Shown: piece by piece, positions 36,749-48,105 of the stretch | Numbering within the stretch: the stretch's first letter is position 1 | How the letters are laid out: each line of letters starts with the position of its first letter | NCBI GenBank assembly: GCA_944990035.1 | Contig: CALYLX010000047.1 | Location: 1-64,000, forward strand | Direction: 5' to 3' | DNA: 64,000 bases | Origin: Clitopilus passeckerianus | Taxonomy: Eukaryota; Basidiomycota; Agaricomycetes; Agaricales; Entolomataceae | Translations under genes and position numbers: made by a program | Notes under the pieces: model-generated | Database searches by the model: none | What the model was told of the DNA's origin: nothing | The model's input: only the letters and a program-made list of their open reading frames with translations

Positions 36749-37412
36749 TCACTGCAACGTTCCCATGCCGATTAATCCGACCCATTCGTTGCTGTAGCGC
36801 CCAACGTAGAAAAACACGGTGATGCCGCCAGTAGCTAGGGAGGAGACACGAAAACTGTGAGGATTATCGAGCAATGCTATTTCCGGGGTGTTGATCATCG
36901 CCGGTGGCTTTCCGTTCACGATCTGTTGGAGAATTGAAATGCCATACATATCTTCATTGACAAGTGAAATTCACATTGCCGCTATTCGCCCACTCCGAAA
37001 GTCCAAGCGCATTGAGCACTTGCCATGCATTAGAAAATTCACCCCCGGCGTCACCTAACCAGAATGAGATATCCCCCGTATCATCGCTTTCACTACTCTT
37101 CCCAGCCAGAATGCTGGAACAAGCTTGAGCGGCAGATGCTTTCTCCGCAGACGAAACGAGGTCGCGCAGGAAGTCCCTGATTTTCTGCACTGGCTGTCTG
37201 CTTTCGTTTGGTGGTAGGATGAACAGTTGATCAGGGTAAAACTGGGAATGTGGCGCGCTTTCAATGCTCCAAGTCTGCAACTCTGCTACCATGAGTGCAG
37301 TTGAAGCAATGGATTCGGCAGCCGGCTTGCTCAATCCCCCAGACTTATCAGATTCGACGATAGCATCTGTGAGTTGAGATTTATGGCTGATAGATTTGAG
37401 GTTGAGAGCCAT
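36749..37412 (-). CDS. Hypothetical protein of about 220 residues, function unknown
   Basis: I do not recognise this protein. From the ATG at 37412 (MALNLKSISHKSQLTDAIVE) it reads as a soluble alpha-helical protein: LSKPAAESIASTALMVAELQ, VQKIRDFLRDLVSSAEKASA, SFWLGDAGGEFSNAWQVLNA and LGLSEWANSGNV. A second frame continues with NEDMYGISILQQIVNGKPPA, PHSFRVSSLATGGITVFFYV and GLIGMGTLQ, ending TGA at 36749-36751. The two frames meet at about 36965-36975. Removing one T from the AATTTCAC run gives a smooth join (NSLVNEDMYG), and no intron of legal size fits. It is divergent from the LETM1-like gene, with 57 bp between the two start codons. Confidence 0.6.
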
Positions 37413-37469
37413 GGCAAGAGTGTGTGACTCGTGACCAACGTGACTGCTAAACCTCATTTTTCCTCGTCC
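37413..37469. promoter_or_regulatory. 57-bp divergent start-to-start interval
   Basis: The ATG of the unknown minus-strand gene (37412) and of the LETM1-like gene (37470) lie 57 bp apart. Their leaders or core promoters must therefore overlap. No clear motif stands out. Confidence 0.3.
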
Positions 37470-38829
37470 ATGTTGGCTGCAAGGACGAGTTTGTTGCGCT
37501 CGTCGTCTGCTGCAGTCCGTTTTCGAACGTCGCAACAGCATTTCCCCTCAACGCTCATTTTAATTGGCCATAATTCACGTTATTATTCGACACCCACGTC
37601 AACGTCAACCTCGACCGCGCAATCCTCGTCACTACCTCCCCCCACACCAAATAATTTACGAAAGCCCAAAGTCGAGCTTCGACCTGGTCCAGTCAAGCCA
37701 CAGCGTACTTCCCAATCTTCTGCACCCACTGACTCGGCAACACGCACACCTGTCAAGCCAACAGTCAACTCAAATCTCCAGTCCAAGTCATCAGCTTCGT
37801 CTACGACCACCCCGTCCTTGACAGATGTCAAAAATGAAGCTATTCGTGACATAGAACTTGCGGAAGCCCACGGCGTTTTAAAACCACCTCCCCCGGATGC
37901 AAACTGGTTCAAGAAAACTTTGCACAAGGGTATCGAGCTTGCGGTATGTCAGCTACGTATTAAGTGTACGACCTCTATCTTAAACTACTCTAGAAATTCT
38001 ACTTCCGTGGAGTGAAACTTATTTGGACACGCCGTGCCGAGGTCGCTGCTATTCGTGCCCGCATTCAGCAAGGTGGTCACCCCCTCACTCGTGCGGAGAA
38101 CAGACTTATCCGAATTCAGAGGCAAGACGTGACAAAGTAAGAGGAATGAGTTCTGCACTATATCAAAGGCTAACCTTTGTTTCAGAGTTATTCCGTTCCT
38201 TTTTATCGCCCTACTTCTGGAGGAAATCATCCCCCTGATTGCCATTTGGGCACCCTCTACGTTACCCTCGACATGTATCCTCCCTTCGCAACAAGAGCGT
38301 ATTCAAGAGAAACTTACCGAAAAGACGCTCTCGCTCATCACTGAGCACAGGAATAGTTTGGTCCAATTGAAGCAGCTCGAGGCACCGTCAGGTCATATAG
38401 CCCTCGAGAAGCTTGCTCAGGCCGGAGCTGCGACTGTAATCTGCGGGTGCGCAATTTGAAAGAATTTATATTAATATGCTCCTAACGCGGTGCCATTAGT
38501 GCCTTGAGGTTGTCCACGCTTGGCATCGACGCTCTTAGAGTGCGGCGGATACGCAAGCACTTGCAGTTCCTTGCTGTCGATGACAGCTTGCTCCCTCAGG
38601 ATGGCTTGAAGAATCTTTCGGAACGGGACCTTCTTCAGGCCCTGCAAGAACGTGGCTTGTGCGTCCCTTTTTTGCTGTTATATTCACGTCGTATCTGATC
38701 TTTCATCATAGGTTGACTCAAGGACTCTCAAAGACAGCTATGGAGTCACGCCTCCAATGGTGGCTTGACTCCGTCGGAGATTCGTCTGAGGAATCTCGCC
38801 GCCTCCACCTTCTAGTTAGTAGATTATAG
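37470..38829 (+). CDS. LETM1-like mitochondrial inner-membrane protein
   Basis: LETM1/Mdm38-type proteins sit in the mitochondrial inner membrane, bind ribosomes on the matrix side and affect cation exchange. The start at 37470 gives a basic presequence MLAARTSLLRSSSAAVRF and a RYYSTPTSTSTST linker. The upstream in-frame codon is GTG. A long Ser/Thr/Pro region follows, then WFKKTLHKGIELAKFYFRGV (intron at about 37944-37992) and VAAIRARIQQGGHPLTRAEN. One membrane span, VIPFLFIALLLEEIIPLIAI, follows another intron. The ribosome-binding domain includes LSTLGIDALRVRRIRKHLQF, LSERDLLQALQERG and MESRLQWWLDSVGDSSEES, ending LLVSRL at TAG 38827-38829. The protein is shorter than canonical LETM1 and lacks an EF-hand, so it may be the second fungal paralogue class. 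Confidence 0.85.
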
Positions 38830-38938
38830 ATTACTTATCATTGCTTTCCACTGTACTTTATGTAGCGTAATTCGGGGATTTATCGCGGCCGCTTGCCATT
38901 CCTAGATAATACATTATACATCTACTCATTATTTATTT

Positions 38939-41900
38939 CTATCGTGACGTGATGCAGGCCAAAGTCTGCCAGTTCTCCGTCTCCCAAGGCGAAAGTCTGA
39001 TTGCTCTTTGTATGTCTCGGCGGCTGCCTCTCCGGTCATCTTCGTCGGCGACTGACTTCAATCGAAGGGTTGTAGAAAGGGCCTGGAGGTCGCTACCCTC
39101 ATCGCTATTCAAAACTGCTTTGGCGGACACGTTCTCTCTACCTTGAAGCAGCAGTGTCGCTAAGCTATTACGAACGGCCGCATTTGCGGAATCTGAGTGC
39201 AGTGCTTTCTGTGCCACGGAGAGGGATTTGACATAATCGTCCTGTATAGATTGGCATAAACGCTTCTGCTTCATTTCCGTCGGATCAGCCATGTCTCTTA
39301 CCTGGCCGAGGTGATACTGGATTAGGAGATAGTCAACCTCCCGTTCAGGATCCAGTTCAATCCTTTGCTGTATAGGCAAAGAGAGCAATTCGGACAACGC
39401 TGCATCAACAAGATTGTCATCATCAGTCAGAACCCCCATTCCGGCCAAGGTATTGACAGCCAAAACGTTCTCTGGGTCAACGGTGATACTATTTAAGCCC
39501 AGTAAGATACGCTCCTGCTGAGATTCGTGTTCAGACTCACCACTCTAGTAATAGGTTTTTTGCGCTCTCTCTTGTCTCGTCTGTCCCAATCGCCCACATC
39601 GTCTTTGCCAGTAGTACGGTCAGTTGACCGTGGACGGGAGACTCTGTACTGGTGGCCTCCAGGGCACTTTCGAGCGTCGTCAATGCCCTGTGCAGGTCGC
39701 CGGCCAGGAAGCTTGCGAGCCCTAGACCCAGCTGTGCTTGGGCTCTCAAGGTCAGTGTCGAGGGCCTGTCGTCCGTTTCCCCAGCGCTTGCAAGTAGGCC
39801 TGATGCCGTCTCGAACGCATCGCACGCTTCTGCGTATTTCCGAAGGTGTGTCAACAGTCGACCAAGCGTCATATTTGCAATCGTGTAGCGCATTTCCGTC
39901 TCGGAATCCTCGGTCTCTTCATATGCAGCTTCGAGAATGGCTATGGCCTTGGAAGCCAGACGAGCTCCAAGCGCTAAGTGTCCCAATCCCTCGCAAATTA
40001 ATGCGAAGAGGTGGAGTCCCGTTACATCCTCTGGGCAAGACTTGATATATCGATCTAGGACGTGGAAGGTAGGGAGTAGGATGTCCAAACGAACACCAGG
40101 GTCGTAGGAACTGAGGCCGTTCATTCGTTTCAAGGAACGCATTGCGAACTCTAGATCGCCTTGAGGCTAAGATTGGTTTCAATATTGATTACGAGTAACC
40201 AAAAATCCGGAGGAAGAACATACCAGGCTCGCCGTCAAAGTAGCCGAATGCTGGAACAGGGCAGTAGCATCATGGTCGTGGTCGTTAAGTGTGGCGACAA
40301 TTGCTTGGCCTATCCATGCACCAGCAAAATCTGGGTCGAGAGTCTGAGCACGATAAAAGGCTTCATTGGCAAGCTCGACATCATCATGGTGAAGATATAA
40401 GTGCCCTAGTTTGGTCCATGTGGAAACAGTCTGTAGACAATCAGAAAAGAGTTGCTGCTCATGCGAGTTCATACCTTCGAGTCAAATTCCAAGGACTTGA
40501 TGTATGCATGTTGCGCAACCTTCGGCTTCTCTGTAAAGTAAGCGTCACCCAATGCTGCCCAGTAGATATTATTGCCGGGGTCTTCCTGTAATGCCCTGGT
40601 TAAGAGATTGACTATTTTGTCCTCTACGACAGATTTTGCATCATCGGGGTATCTTAGAGACCAGGATTGTAAGCACATCCCGAGATCGTACCATCCACTT
40701 CCGTTCCTAGAAATCCCCGTCTCCCCGGATGCGAGTGTTGCACGATAGCTATAGACTGCTGCGGCTACCCTGAGGCCATGACAGGCAGTCAGTGACTGTG
40801 GCGGCAACTGCAGCCTTAGTTCTGGGAGGTTTTGGGTTTCGTCTGGGAGGAGGTCGGAAACTTTCGCTAGTGTTTCGCGGACTTGTGGCTCATCCACGAA
40901 ATGACTTGCTCCCGAAAGGGAGAAGACACTGTCTCCAATAAGCTTCCAAGCCACAACACGAAATCCAGGGCTGTCTTGCAGAACTCGCAACCCGACGTTG
41001 GTGGCATGCAGTAGGGAGTACTCTCCCCTGAAACGAAAACCATCCGCTAGCTCCGAACGTCCTTGATCTAGATATGCCTGGCCGAGAGAAACCAGGACGC
41101 CTGTTTCTGACGGTTGTGCTTGGAGAACTGTGCTGAGGGCCTCAATGGCTTCTTGATAAAGGCCCATACGCAGCTTGACCTCCCCGACGAGATAGAGAGG
41201 CATCCAGTCGCCAGGATGTAGCTCTCGTGCACGGTCGAGCGCCTTGATGGCAGCAGTGTGCCGCCCTGCTCTGTTGTAGGCTTCCCCCAGACGCAACCAG
41301 GAAATTCCGTCCTCGGGGCGACCCCTCAGCGTAAGCTGAAAGGCATTTATGGCTGAATCATAATTTTGACGATGCTATCCCTGGATTAGTAATTTCGACC
41401 TCGAGTTGATCATGACCCACATATTCTACTGCACCCAGTGCTTTCCAAGCCCAAGCATTCTGGGGAATGTACCTTGCTGCAATTGATCCCGCGCTTCCTG
41501 CTTGTGCACCTTCTCCTTCTATGGTTCGACGGGCAACGACTTCTACAAGATCCCACTCCCGTTCGTTGGCAAAGCCTTCAGCTAATCTTCGAGCGGCTTC
41601 TGTCTCCCTGGGATCCAATTCAAAGGCCTTTTGGAAGCATTTCGACGCCCGACTGGAATCAGGCGGCGAAGAAAAATCTGCGTAGTACTTTCCGAGCGAC
41701 GTAAAGGCAGGAGCGAAGGCAGGATTAGCTTTCAGTGCAGCAATATACAAGCTGTATGCCTCCTCTCGCTTGGAGCCTGTAGAAGATCTGAGGGACAATG
41801 TTGGCTAAGGATAGCTTTTCACGGACCTTCCATTTCCCAGAACGAATTGCCAATTCTCCAAGTACATCTTGCAACATCTTCAGAGTGATTTTCGAGCTCT

Positions 41901-43962
41901 CGGAGGATCGCTAGTGTGTTGCGAAGGGACGAAACACCGTCCTCCGCCTTTCCGATATGGCAAAGGCACCACGCATGTTCTTCGGCAGCGCGCACGCCTA
42001 TCAGCGTGTCGCTTCCGGTCAATTTGGTGGCCTTTGCAAAGAGTGACTCCGCCTCATGCCACCTTTCAGAATTTTGCATGATGTAACCACGATTCATGAG
42101 ACATGCGACATTGTCAGGGTCTTCTTCCAAAACTTCATCCACAATGTGCAATGCTTGCGTGTGATGCTTAGGAGGAAATAAATGGACAAGGGCCGTTGCC
42201 AACGCCACCTTGAACTGTTTCGTTACTCTAGGGGGGTATTTAATCAAGATTTTATGGATATAAAAGAGTGCAAGGGACCCACCTCGGCAGACTTCGACCA
42301 GTATCAGTGAATATCCTTTTCACGAGTTCAAGACCACTCTTAGCAACTTTCTCCGCATTTTCATAGTCAAATTCGCCGAGATAGATCTCCATTATGATCC
42401 TATTGGCCACCAGAGAGTCGTGTTCAGAGGAAAACATGTCCTATGGCGAGAGTCAAAGTTGTGATTTCATGGGAAGCACCGCAACTCACTAGGAGAGTGT
42501 CAATGTCGTTTTCATAATTCTGAAGGGCTGCTCTATCCTTTTCGTCATCTAGCTGCTCGCCGACATATGTATAGAAGCCTCGTAGAATGCAAGAGAGAGG
42601 AGAATTAGGGAAAAGTTGCGAAAATTCCCGAATGAGTGGGGTTGGATAAAATACTGCTTCAGATCAGAATATAATTCCTTGACTTGAAAGAGGATAGGCT
42701 CACAAATCGTATCATTATCTTGTGATTCCAGATAGAACCTCCAAGCTGATTCGTCCGGAACATGCAAGAGAATCATGCCCTCTACCATCTTGTCAATGTC
42801 AGATCTAATTTCTGCCTTCTGTTTCTCATTTTCTGTCGTGTTTGGAATAGCGAACAAATAGCGTTTCTGGTATTGAAGGAGATTAGCTTCTGTTGCGCGA
42901 CGCAGCTCGTCGGATGCATTCGGATGATTCAGGATTTCATTGAAGTAAAAAGTGAGCTAAGAACTGTTAAACGTCAGCCTTACTCGATATGTGGTGTGGC
43001 TGACCTTTGATGTGCTCCATACTTCCCGGCCGACCTCTTTCTTGATGATCTCAGGACCTCGGGCACCCAGTCGAGTTCTTCGCCTTTCTACTTCCCTGCG
43101 AATGTAATCTGCCTCGTATTCCTGTAATAGTTCCACTATTTCAGTCAAGAGCTTGATGGACGCATGAATTGCCGCCTGTGCTTTAAAGGTCGTAGTCGCC
43201 AGAGGCTCTGAAAGGTTTGGAGGTGGCAAGGTAGAGAGCAAAGCATAAAGAGGTTTATGCGGTAGAAGCAGCGAGAGGGCTTCAACGATCTAAAAGATTT
43301 AGAATTTCAGATGAATGTTCTGCCTTTTGTTCGTAGGAAGCAGACCTCCGGCTTCGAACCCTTCTCTCGACGAAGCTCTAAAAGCTTTTGCCAGGTTTCT
43401 GCACACTTCACGGGATCGCCACTAATTCAGTTCATCAATATCAAAGCCGAAAATGTATCAAAGTGACACATACGCTTTGTCGTAGATGTCGATCAGGCGG
43501 GAGAGTGTATCATCATACTGTTTCCAATTGTTAGTTCTGTCGTAGAACTTGCTCAGGCCCTGCACATTCACACGAAAGGATCAGTTCTCCAGTAGTGCCT
43601 GAGGCAAATGGCCAAACCTGCCAAGCCAAAGGTTGTTCTGGGCTTGAGTTGACAGCTCGACGATATGCCTTAAAATACATTCCGTTAAACAAGCCCAGCG
43701 TGTGGCAAAGGATTGCACTATGTCACCTGTTCGCTTTCATCATGCTTTCCGAGTTCCAGCAATGAAAGACCCAAGAAAACATTCCTGATCAAATTTTCAG
43801 CTATCGTGGTCTTGGCTTGTCTGTGAAGAAACTGGGTCCTCACGCGTTATAGTTCTCGGGTTCATATTCTAGCACAGCACTCGAAGCTTCAGAAGCAGCA
43901 ACGTAATCTTTCTTCGTAAGGGCATCTCTTGCAGCCTTGAGCTTGCTCTTGACAAAAGCCAT
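38939..43962 (-). CDS. SKI3: Superkiller protein 3 (Ski complex TPR subunit, TTC37 homologue)
   Basis: Ski3 is the tetratricopeptide scaffold of the Ski2-Ski3-Ski8 complex that feeds mRNA into the cytoplasmic exosome. The start MAFVKSKLKAARDALTKKDY with VLEYEPENYNA is the typical N-terminal TPR. Repeats continue through the whole protein, for example AFTSLGKYYADFSSPPDSSR, ASKCFQKAFELDPRETEAAR, AIKALDRARELHPGDWMPLY, EAIEALSTVLQAQPSETGVL, EDPGNNIYWAALGDAYFTEK and AFYRAQTLDPDFAGAWIGQA. The C-terminal IRLSPWETENWQTLACITSR, ending at TAG 38939-38941, matches the family end, where a Pro-Trp and a Trp precede the terminus. The gene has about fifteen short introns and every TPR exon is open; no frame break was noticed. 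Confidence 0.9.
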
Positions 43963-44253
43963 TGCATCCGTTGAAAAAATGGGACTGCAACAGTGTCAAT
44001 ATTCACTTGTTCTTGTGCATCCACTAGCACGATTTTTATCAGCTTGAAGTTGTCGATGAAGGATGTTAGTTGGTGTTTGAATCTAAAGGTAGTTGGAAGC
44101 ATCGCATCACACCGGCAAATACCACCGATTCACGGCATCATTGAAACTTGCCAACGTCCGAATAACAATGGCCACGCAGGTGCTAAGCTTAACAAGGATA
44201 GATTACCCAGTTAGTTGGCTTTCGTGAACGGCCACGCAGCATGACCCTTATCT

Positions 44254-46079
44254 ATGCTTTCCTTCTCCCACTGGGCCAACTCTTTTCACGCTCGTATGAA
44301 TACCATGCGACCTCAGCGAAAGCTCTCCTGCTATCTCAACCTGCAACACCTCCATGCAGCTGAACAGAACTTTCTGTTAACAATGAAAACGGCTACCCAG
44401 AGGATTCGAGATACTCACTCACGTCCCGACCACAATATTGAAGCCCTCTTCAAAAGACTTGCTCTAGTTGGTTCCTTGAACGACCAGCTCGAGGCAGTGA
44501 TGAACGCTTGGCAATGGGGTGCCGATCATCCAGACAGCTCTTATAAAATTCGACCGGCAACTAGCTCTGATTCCAGGTTGGACCTCGCACAGATTGTTCG
44601 TGCTGAGGAAGAGCAACTCTGCCAAGTTCTTCAATTGGCTATTCAGCAGATACAAGCTGTTCCAGCAGAAGATGAACCCAACTTCAATAACCATTTTCTA
44701 CTGCGATACATGGTCATTAGCTGGTTGACTATGCAAACTGAAGCGGCGCTCTCTGCCTGGGAAGAACCAACTACTGCTACAGGCTCCAATCACACCTCCC
44801 ACCGAGGTTCCGAGCAGCCGCTAATTCCCCAAGCTTCGCCAGAGCCTATTATGACAGGACAAGACCTTGTTTCCGCGAGGCCCCGCCCCCAAAAATCTAC
44901 CTCACACCCCACCAAAGGCACTGGAGGAACCTACCTCGTCGAACAAGCTCACATAAGTCATGCTAGGCCTTCCAGCCCTCGCCACAGTAAGTCTAACTGC
45001 CTCTACCCGGCTACCACGTAAACTAAGGGTAAAAGCAGTCCGCCGTTTATCATCTTCCCTCATGGATATTGGTGGGCATAAGTTGCCAAGGTCTCTGCCG
45101 GCCATCGATTCGAGTTCACAGCAGCTTCATCACAATCCGACGCGTAGCAACGACCCAACAAGACGTCCCCTCAAGCGCAGCCGAAATGAAGAAGCGCGGG
45201 AGGAACCTCCCTCAAAGACGGGAGCTCAGAGCGGGCAGCCTCAGGCTTCGTCTGCCCCTCCTGTATTCCGGCCGCCTCCGCCTTTACCGGTACTCGTCAG
45301 ATCACCAGAGAGGATACAGGAACCATCAAGTCCCTCATCGCGCACGAACAACGAACAGGTAGGTTCTGTTCTATGAAGATGAAGCCAACCAACTTAGTCA
45401 GTTCAGTCGTCCCCGAATTCTACAGCTTCATCAGGTTGCGAGCCAGGCTCTCGGCCGTCTTCTTCAAAAAATGGATCTCGTTCGTAGTTCATCCTCCGTC
45501 GTACGAATGAAACGTTTCTGATAATTACCGCTGCTGCTACCAGGCCATCCAACGCGGTCTCACTCCGCGGAAGGCACAAATAACGGGACTACAAAGGTTG
45601 TCCCAAGATTAGTACCTTCTCACCCTGATAAGTTTGATCCAAGAGTATGCAACTTTGCATATCCATGTTAGTCCTTTTCTTTTCTTTCTGGAAATTGTAT
45701 CAACGGCGAATGTCTGTTTGGTATTCTTCAACCCTGTTCCCCCAGCCATGGTTGACTGCTGCTGATATGTTGTCTTGGGCCTACAGACCCTACTCGCAGC
45801 GCTCGCTCCCACCAACACGGGGAAGATAGGTCTCAGCAACAACCCTCTTCAAGTCGACGACAGGAATCACGAAGCGAAGATGCAGAAAGGTAAAGCAACC
45901 TGAATTCCATTGTCTTCCCTCACCAAGATGACCGAACTAGATGCCAATACGAGAGCGACGTTCCAGAGACAGACAGTTCAAGGCAAATGGCCATAGACTC
46001 CCCCCACGATCAGTCACCCGCAAATGCCCGCCAGCAGGAAACACCCCAACCAGCCAATGCAGGTTCCACGTCGGGATAA
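44254..46079 (+). CDS. Orphan protein, helical N-terminus and long disordered tail; 3' end uncertain
   Basis: I do not recognise it. From MLSFSHWANSFHARMNTMRP the first 180 residues are helical (LQHLHAAEQNFLLTMKTATQ; ALFKRLALVGSLNDQLEAVM; LAQIVRAEEEQLCQVLQLAI). A low-complexity Ser/Pro/Arg/Gln-rich tail follows across several introns: donor GTAAGT after PSSPRH at about 44989, donor after TNNEQ at about 45359, GTTCGTA at about 45481, GTTAGT at about 45668 and GTAAAG at about 45891. Tail segments include LKRSRNEEAREEPPSK and SSSRRQESRSEDAER. In this model it ends QPANAGSTSG at TAA 46077-46079. Coding-like sequence continues to about 46394 (see findings), so the end may be different. It is divergent from SKI3. 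Confidence 0.5.
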
Positions 46080-46421
46080 ACCCCGGTGCCATTACCAGTA
46101 GTCCAAGACGAATTACAACGGCTTCGTGCCATTGTATAGATTATTATTCATAGTAGAGGCACTTTCCCTATATGAAGACCGTTGTGAAGGAGATCATCGA
46201 AAAAAGTCGAGGGCGCTTGTGACTCCCCAAGGATGCCCCGCAGGTCCTACTATTGACACCGAGTTGCAAGCTTTACTGGGCACTATCGCTGTCGTAAACG
46301 AACTTTAAAAGTGTTTTTGGAGACACGGGAGTTGGCATCCAGATATTCTCAACGTATCAAGGGTGAAGGAAGGGCGAAGCAGACCGAGAACTGACATGTT
46401 GTAACTTCACCTTGCGTTGCA

Positions 46422-46984
46422 CTACTTCTCTGACAAAGGATGAAGCTGCCTGGAGGCCAGTAGTCTCAAGCGGACATGGTGGCTCAGAAGGCGATATTGG
46501 CCCGAGCCGAACGCCATGTCGAAATGCACGTGAACAACATGATCAGAAGATTTCACACCCTCTCTCCCATTTTCATCAACCTCAATGACTTCTTCAAAGT
46601 CATTGGGTCGATCCGGAGAGGACTTCGTAGAGGAATCAAGAGGTCCAACGGGGTAGTTTCCTTCGACATCTTGTTTAGTTATTTCATCACCGCTTTTTTG
46701 ACTTGGAGGTTTATTTTGTTTGCTTACGATGGACTGGCAATTGAAGTGGGCACTTACCTATTTTACGTAGGGACGTTCTCCGCCAGCAGAGACCTTGACC
46801 ACAGAGTAATAGAGGGTTTCTCTTTTCTACGATACCAGCAGTATTCGTCAAGGTATTCGTTGTGAACTTGAGAAGCAACCTTTAAAACGCCACGATAAGC
46901 CGAATCTCGGCACGCTGACTCATCGCCAGATTTGGAATCACGCTGATGGGGACCGCCGGGTCAGGAAGAGAAGTGGCTTCTGAG
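46422..46984 (-). other. Coding-like minus-strand stretch abutting the DNA element
   Basis: On the minus strand two open stretches without ATG starts read like protein. One at about 46940-46757 includes DSKSGDESACRDSAYRGVLK and HNEYLDEYCWYRRKEKPS. The second, at about 46757-46422, includes KPPSQKSGDEITKQDVEGNY and DRPNDFEEVIEVDENGREGV. A strong donor (TAG|GTAAGT) lies between them at about 46757. I could not assemble a complete gene with a start codon. The opposite strand is also partly open here, so the strand is not certain. It could be the 3' part of a gene interrupted by the neighbouring element. Confidence 0.25.
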
Positions 46985-47002
46985 TAGTGTTGCCGCGAGG
47001 TG
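46985..47002 (+). repeat. Left terminal inverted repeat
   Basis: Eighteen bases identical to the inverse complement of 48088-48105. The sequence just outside is GGCTTCTGAG. Confidence 0.85.
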
Positions 47003-48087
47003 GAGGTAACTCGAAGTCGAGCTGAACTCTAACTCGAACCATTTCCTTTCTGGTCACCTCGAGTTGATGGGATTTGAGCTCGTTACCATAAGAAGGAATC
47101 TCGTTCGCTTGCCTTCACTTTTGATGGGTCTTTCCCAATCCGTCCGAGGCCCACTTCAGCAACTTCAGCGTACCCCTACTAAATCACAAATCTTAGCCTC
47201 GATGTGCTCCTAATATCGCCTAAATGGTGGCCCAGTGACTCAAATGTAAGCGTCAAGTGGAACTGAAATGCTCGGAGTGTCTTCCCTGACGTTCTGTGTA
47301 CAACTGGTCTACGCTTGTGTCGCAGAACAGCAGAGCCTGGTGCGATAAATTGAAGTACTTTGGTCATGTTTAAGTAAATATCAGATATTGTCGTCGGAAA
47401 GACGCTATCATGGAGCCGGTGTAAGCTTACAGCGCGAGTTTCTGTTCTGCGTAATCGAGAATCGAGTTCACGCGCTACCGAACCTTGACCAAGCCGCCTG
47501 GTTGTTGCCGAGATATCAGTCATTGGTCCAGAGATAAAACCCTCTGAATGTGATGCTACTCAAGACTTACTTTACTTCTGACAGGTTCCAAACACTTCCT
47601 GTGTGTTTTTCTCCACCTCCTTGAACCAGTTGGGAGCGGTAAATATACCCAGCTGTTCCATAACCTTTTACATGTGCGGCCCCCTTCCGTGACTATCTCG
47701 AGTCGCCTCCTCATTGAAATGCCTTGCTCATAGCTGATCAGTAAGAATCTACGATACCTAAGTACCTTTGCTATGACTCGGGGCGTGGCCCGAGTAAAAC
47801 AGCCCCCAACGTCAACTCTCGCGAGCGCATCAAGCGGGCAGACATTTTAATCAGGCTCCCCAGACAAAATATTGACCAGTAACCCTCACCAACACTTGCG
47901 ACACTCAGAACATGAGCCCATGTTCAACTTTCAAAACACCACGGCCACTGATGGCAGCTTATAAATATTTCCATACTTGGCTGATGGGCTCGTTCGCACC
48001 TCGAGCTAGCTCGGACTCATTCAAGGTAAGAGGTACCTCGAGGTAATCGGACTTTGAACCAGTGTCAACTCGAGCTAGCTCGTAACT

Positions 48088-48105
48088 CACCTCGCGGCAA
48101 CACTA
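48088..48105 (-). repeat. Right terminal inverted repeat
   Basis: CACCTCGCGGCAACACTA, the exact inverse complement of the left end at 46985-47002. The sequence just outside is CCAATGGGCAC. Confidence 0.85.

Larger units (their letters stand above)
46985..48105. mobile_element. Non-autonomous DNA transposon / large MITE with 18-bp perfect terminal inverted repeats
   Basis: The left end TAGTGTTGCCGCGAGGTG (46985-47002) is matched exactly by its inverse complement at the right end (48088-48105), giving an element of 1,121 bp. The inner neighbours of both ends are rich in CTCGAG/AGCTCGAG-type short repeats (about 47005-47100 and 48000-48085), which look like subterminal transposase-binding repeats. 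No transposase or other recognisable protein is inside; a 114-codon minus-strand frame at 47179-47523 has no known motif. No 8-bp or longer duplication of the flanks was found. If the outer TA belongs to the target site, the element is flanked by TA and starts GTGTTGCC. Superfamily unresolved (hAT-like subterminal repeats versus TA-flanked Tc1/mariner-like). Confidence 0.8.

Noticed and set aside
44464..44694. Minus-strand frame opposite the 44.3-kb orphan gene
   Set aside because: The plus-strand reading has consistent splicing and helix-forming composition; the antisense frame is its shadow.
46133..46151. A 19-nt micro-intron joining LQRLRAIV to EALSLYEDRC
   Set aside because: It does not have GT-AG borders and is far below the intron size used elsewhere in the window; a 91-nt alternative intron is more reasonable.
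47179..47523. 114-codon minus-strand frame inside the inverted-repeat element as a transposase
   Set aside because: It has no DDE or other transposase motif and no homologous feel; the element is treated as non-autonomous.
47005..48085. tRNA-like B-box sequences (TCGAACC, CTCGAG) as tRNA genes
   Set aside because: They lack a matching A-box and cloverleaf and belong to the CTCGAG-rich repeats of the mobile element.
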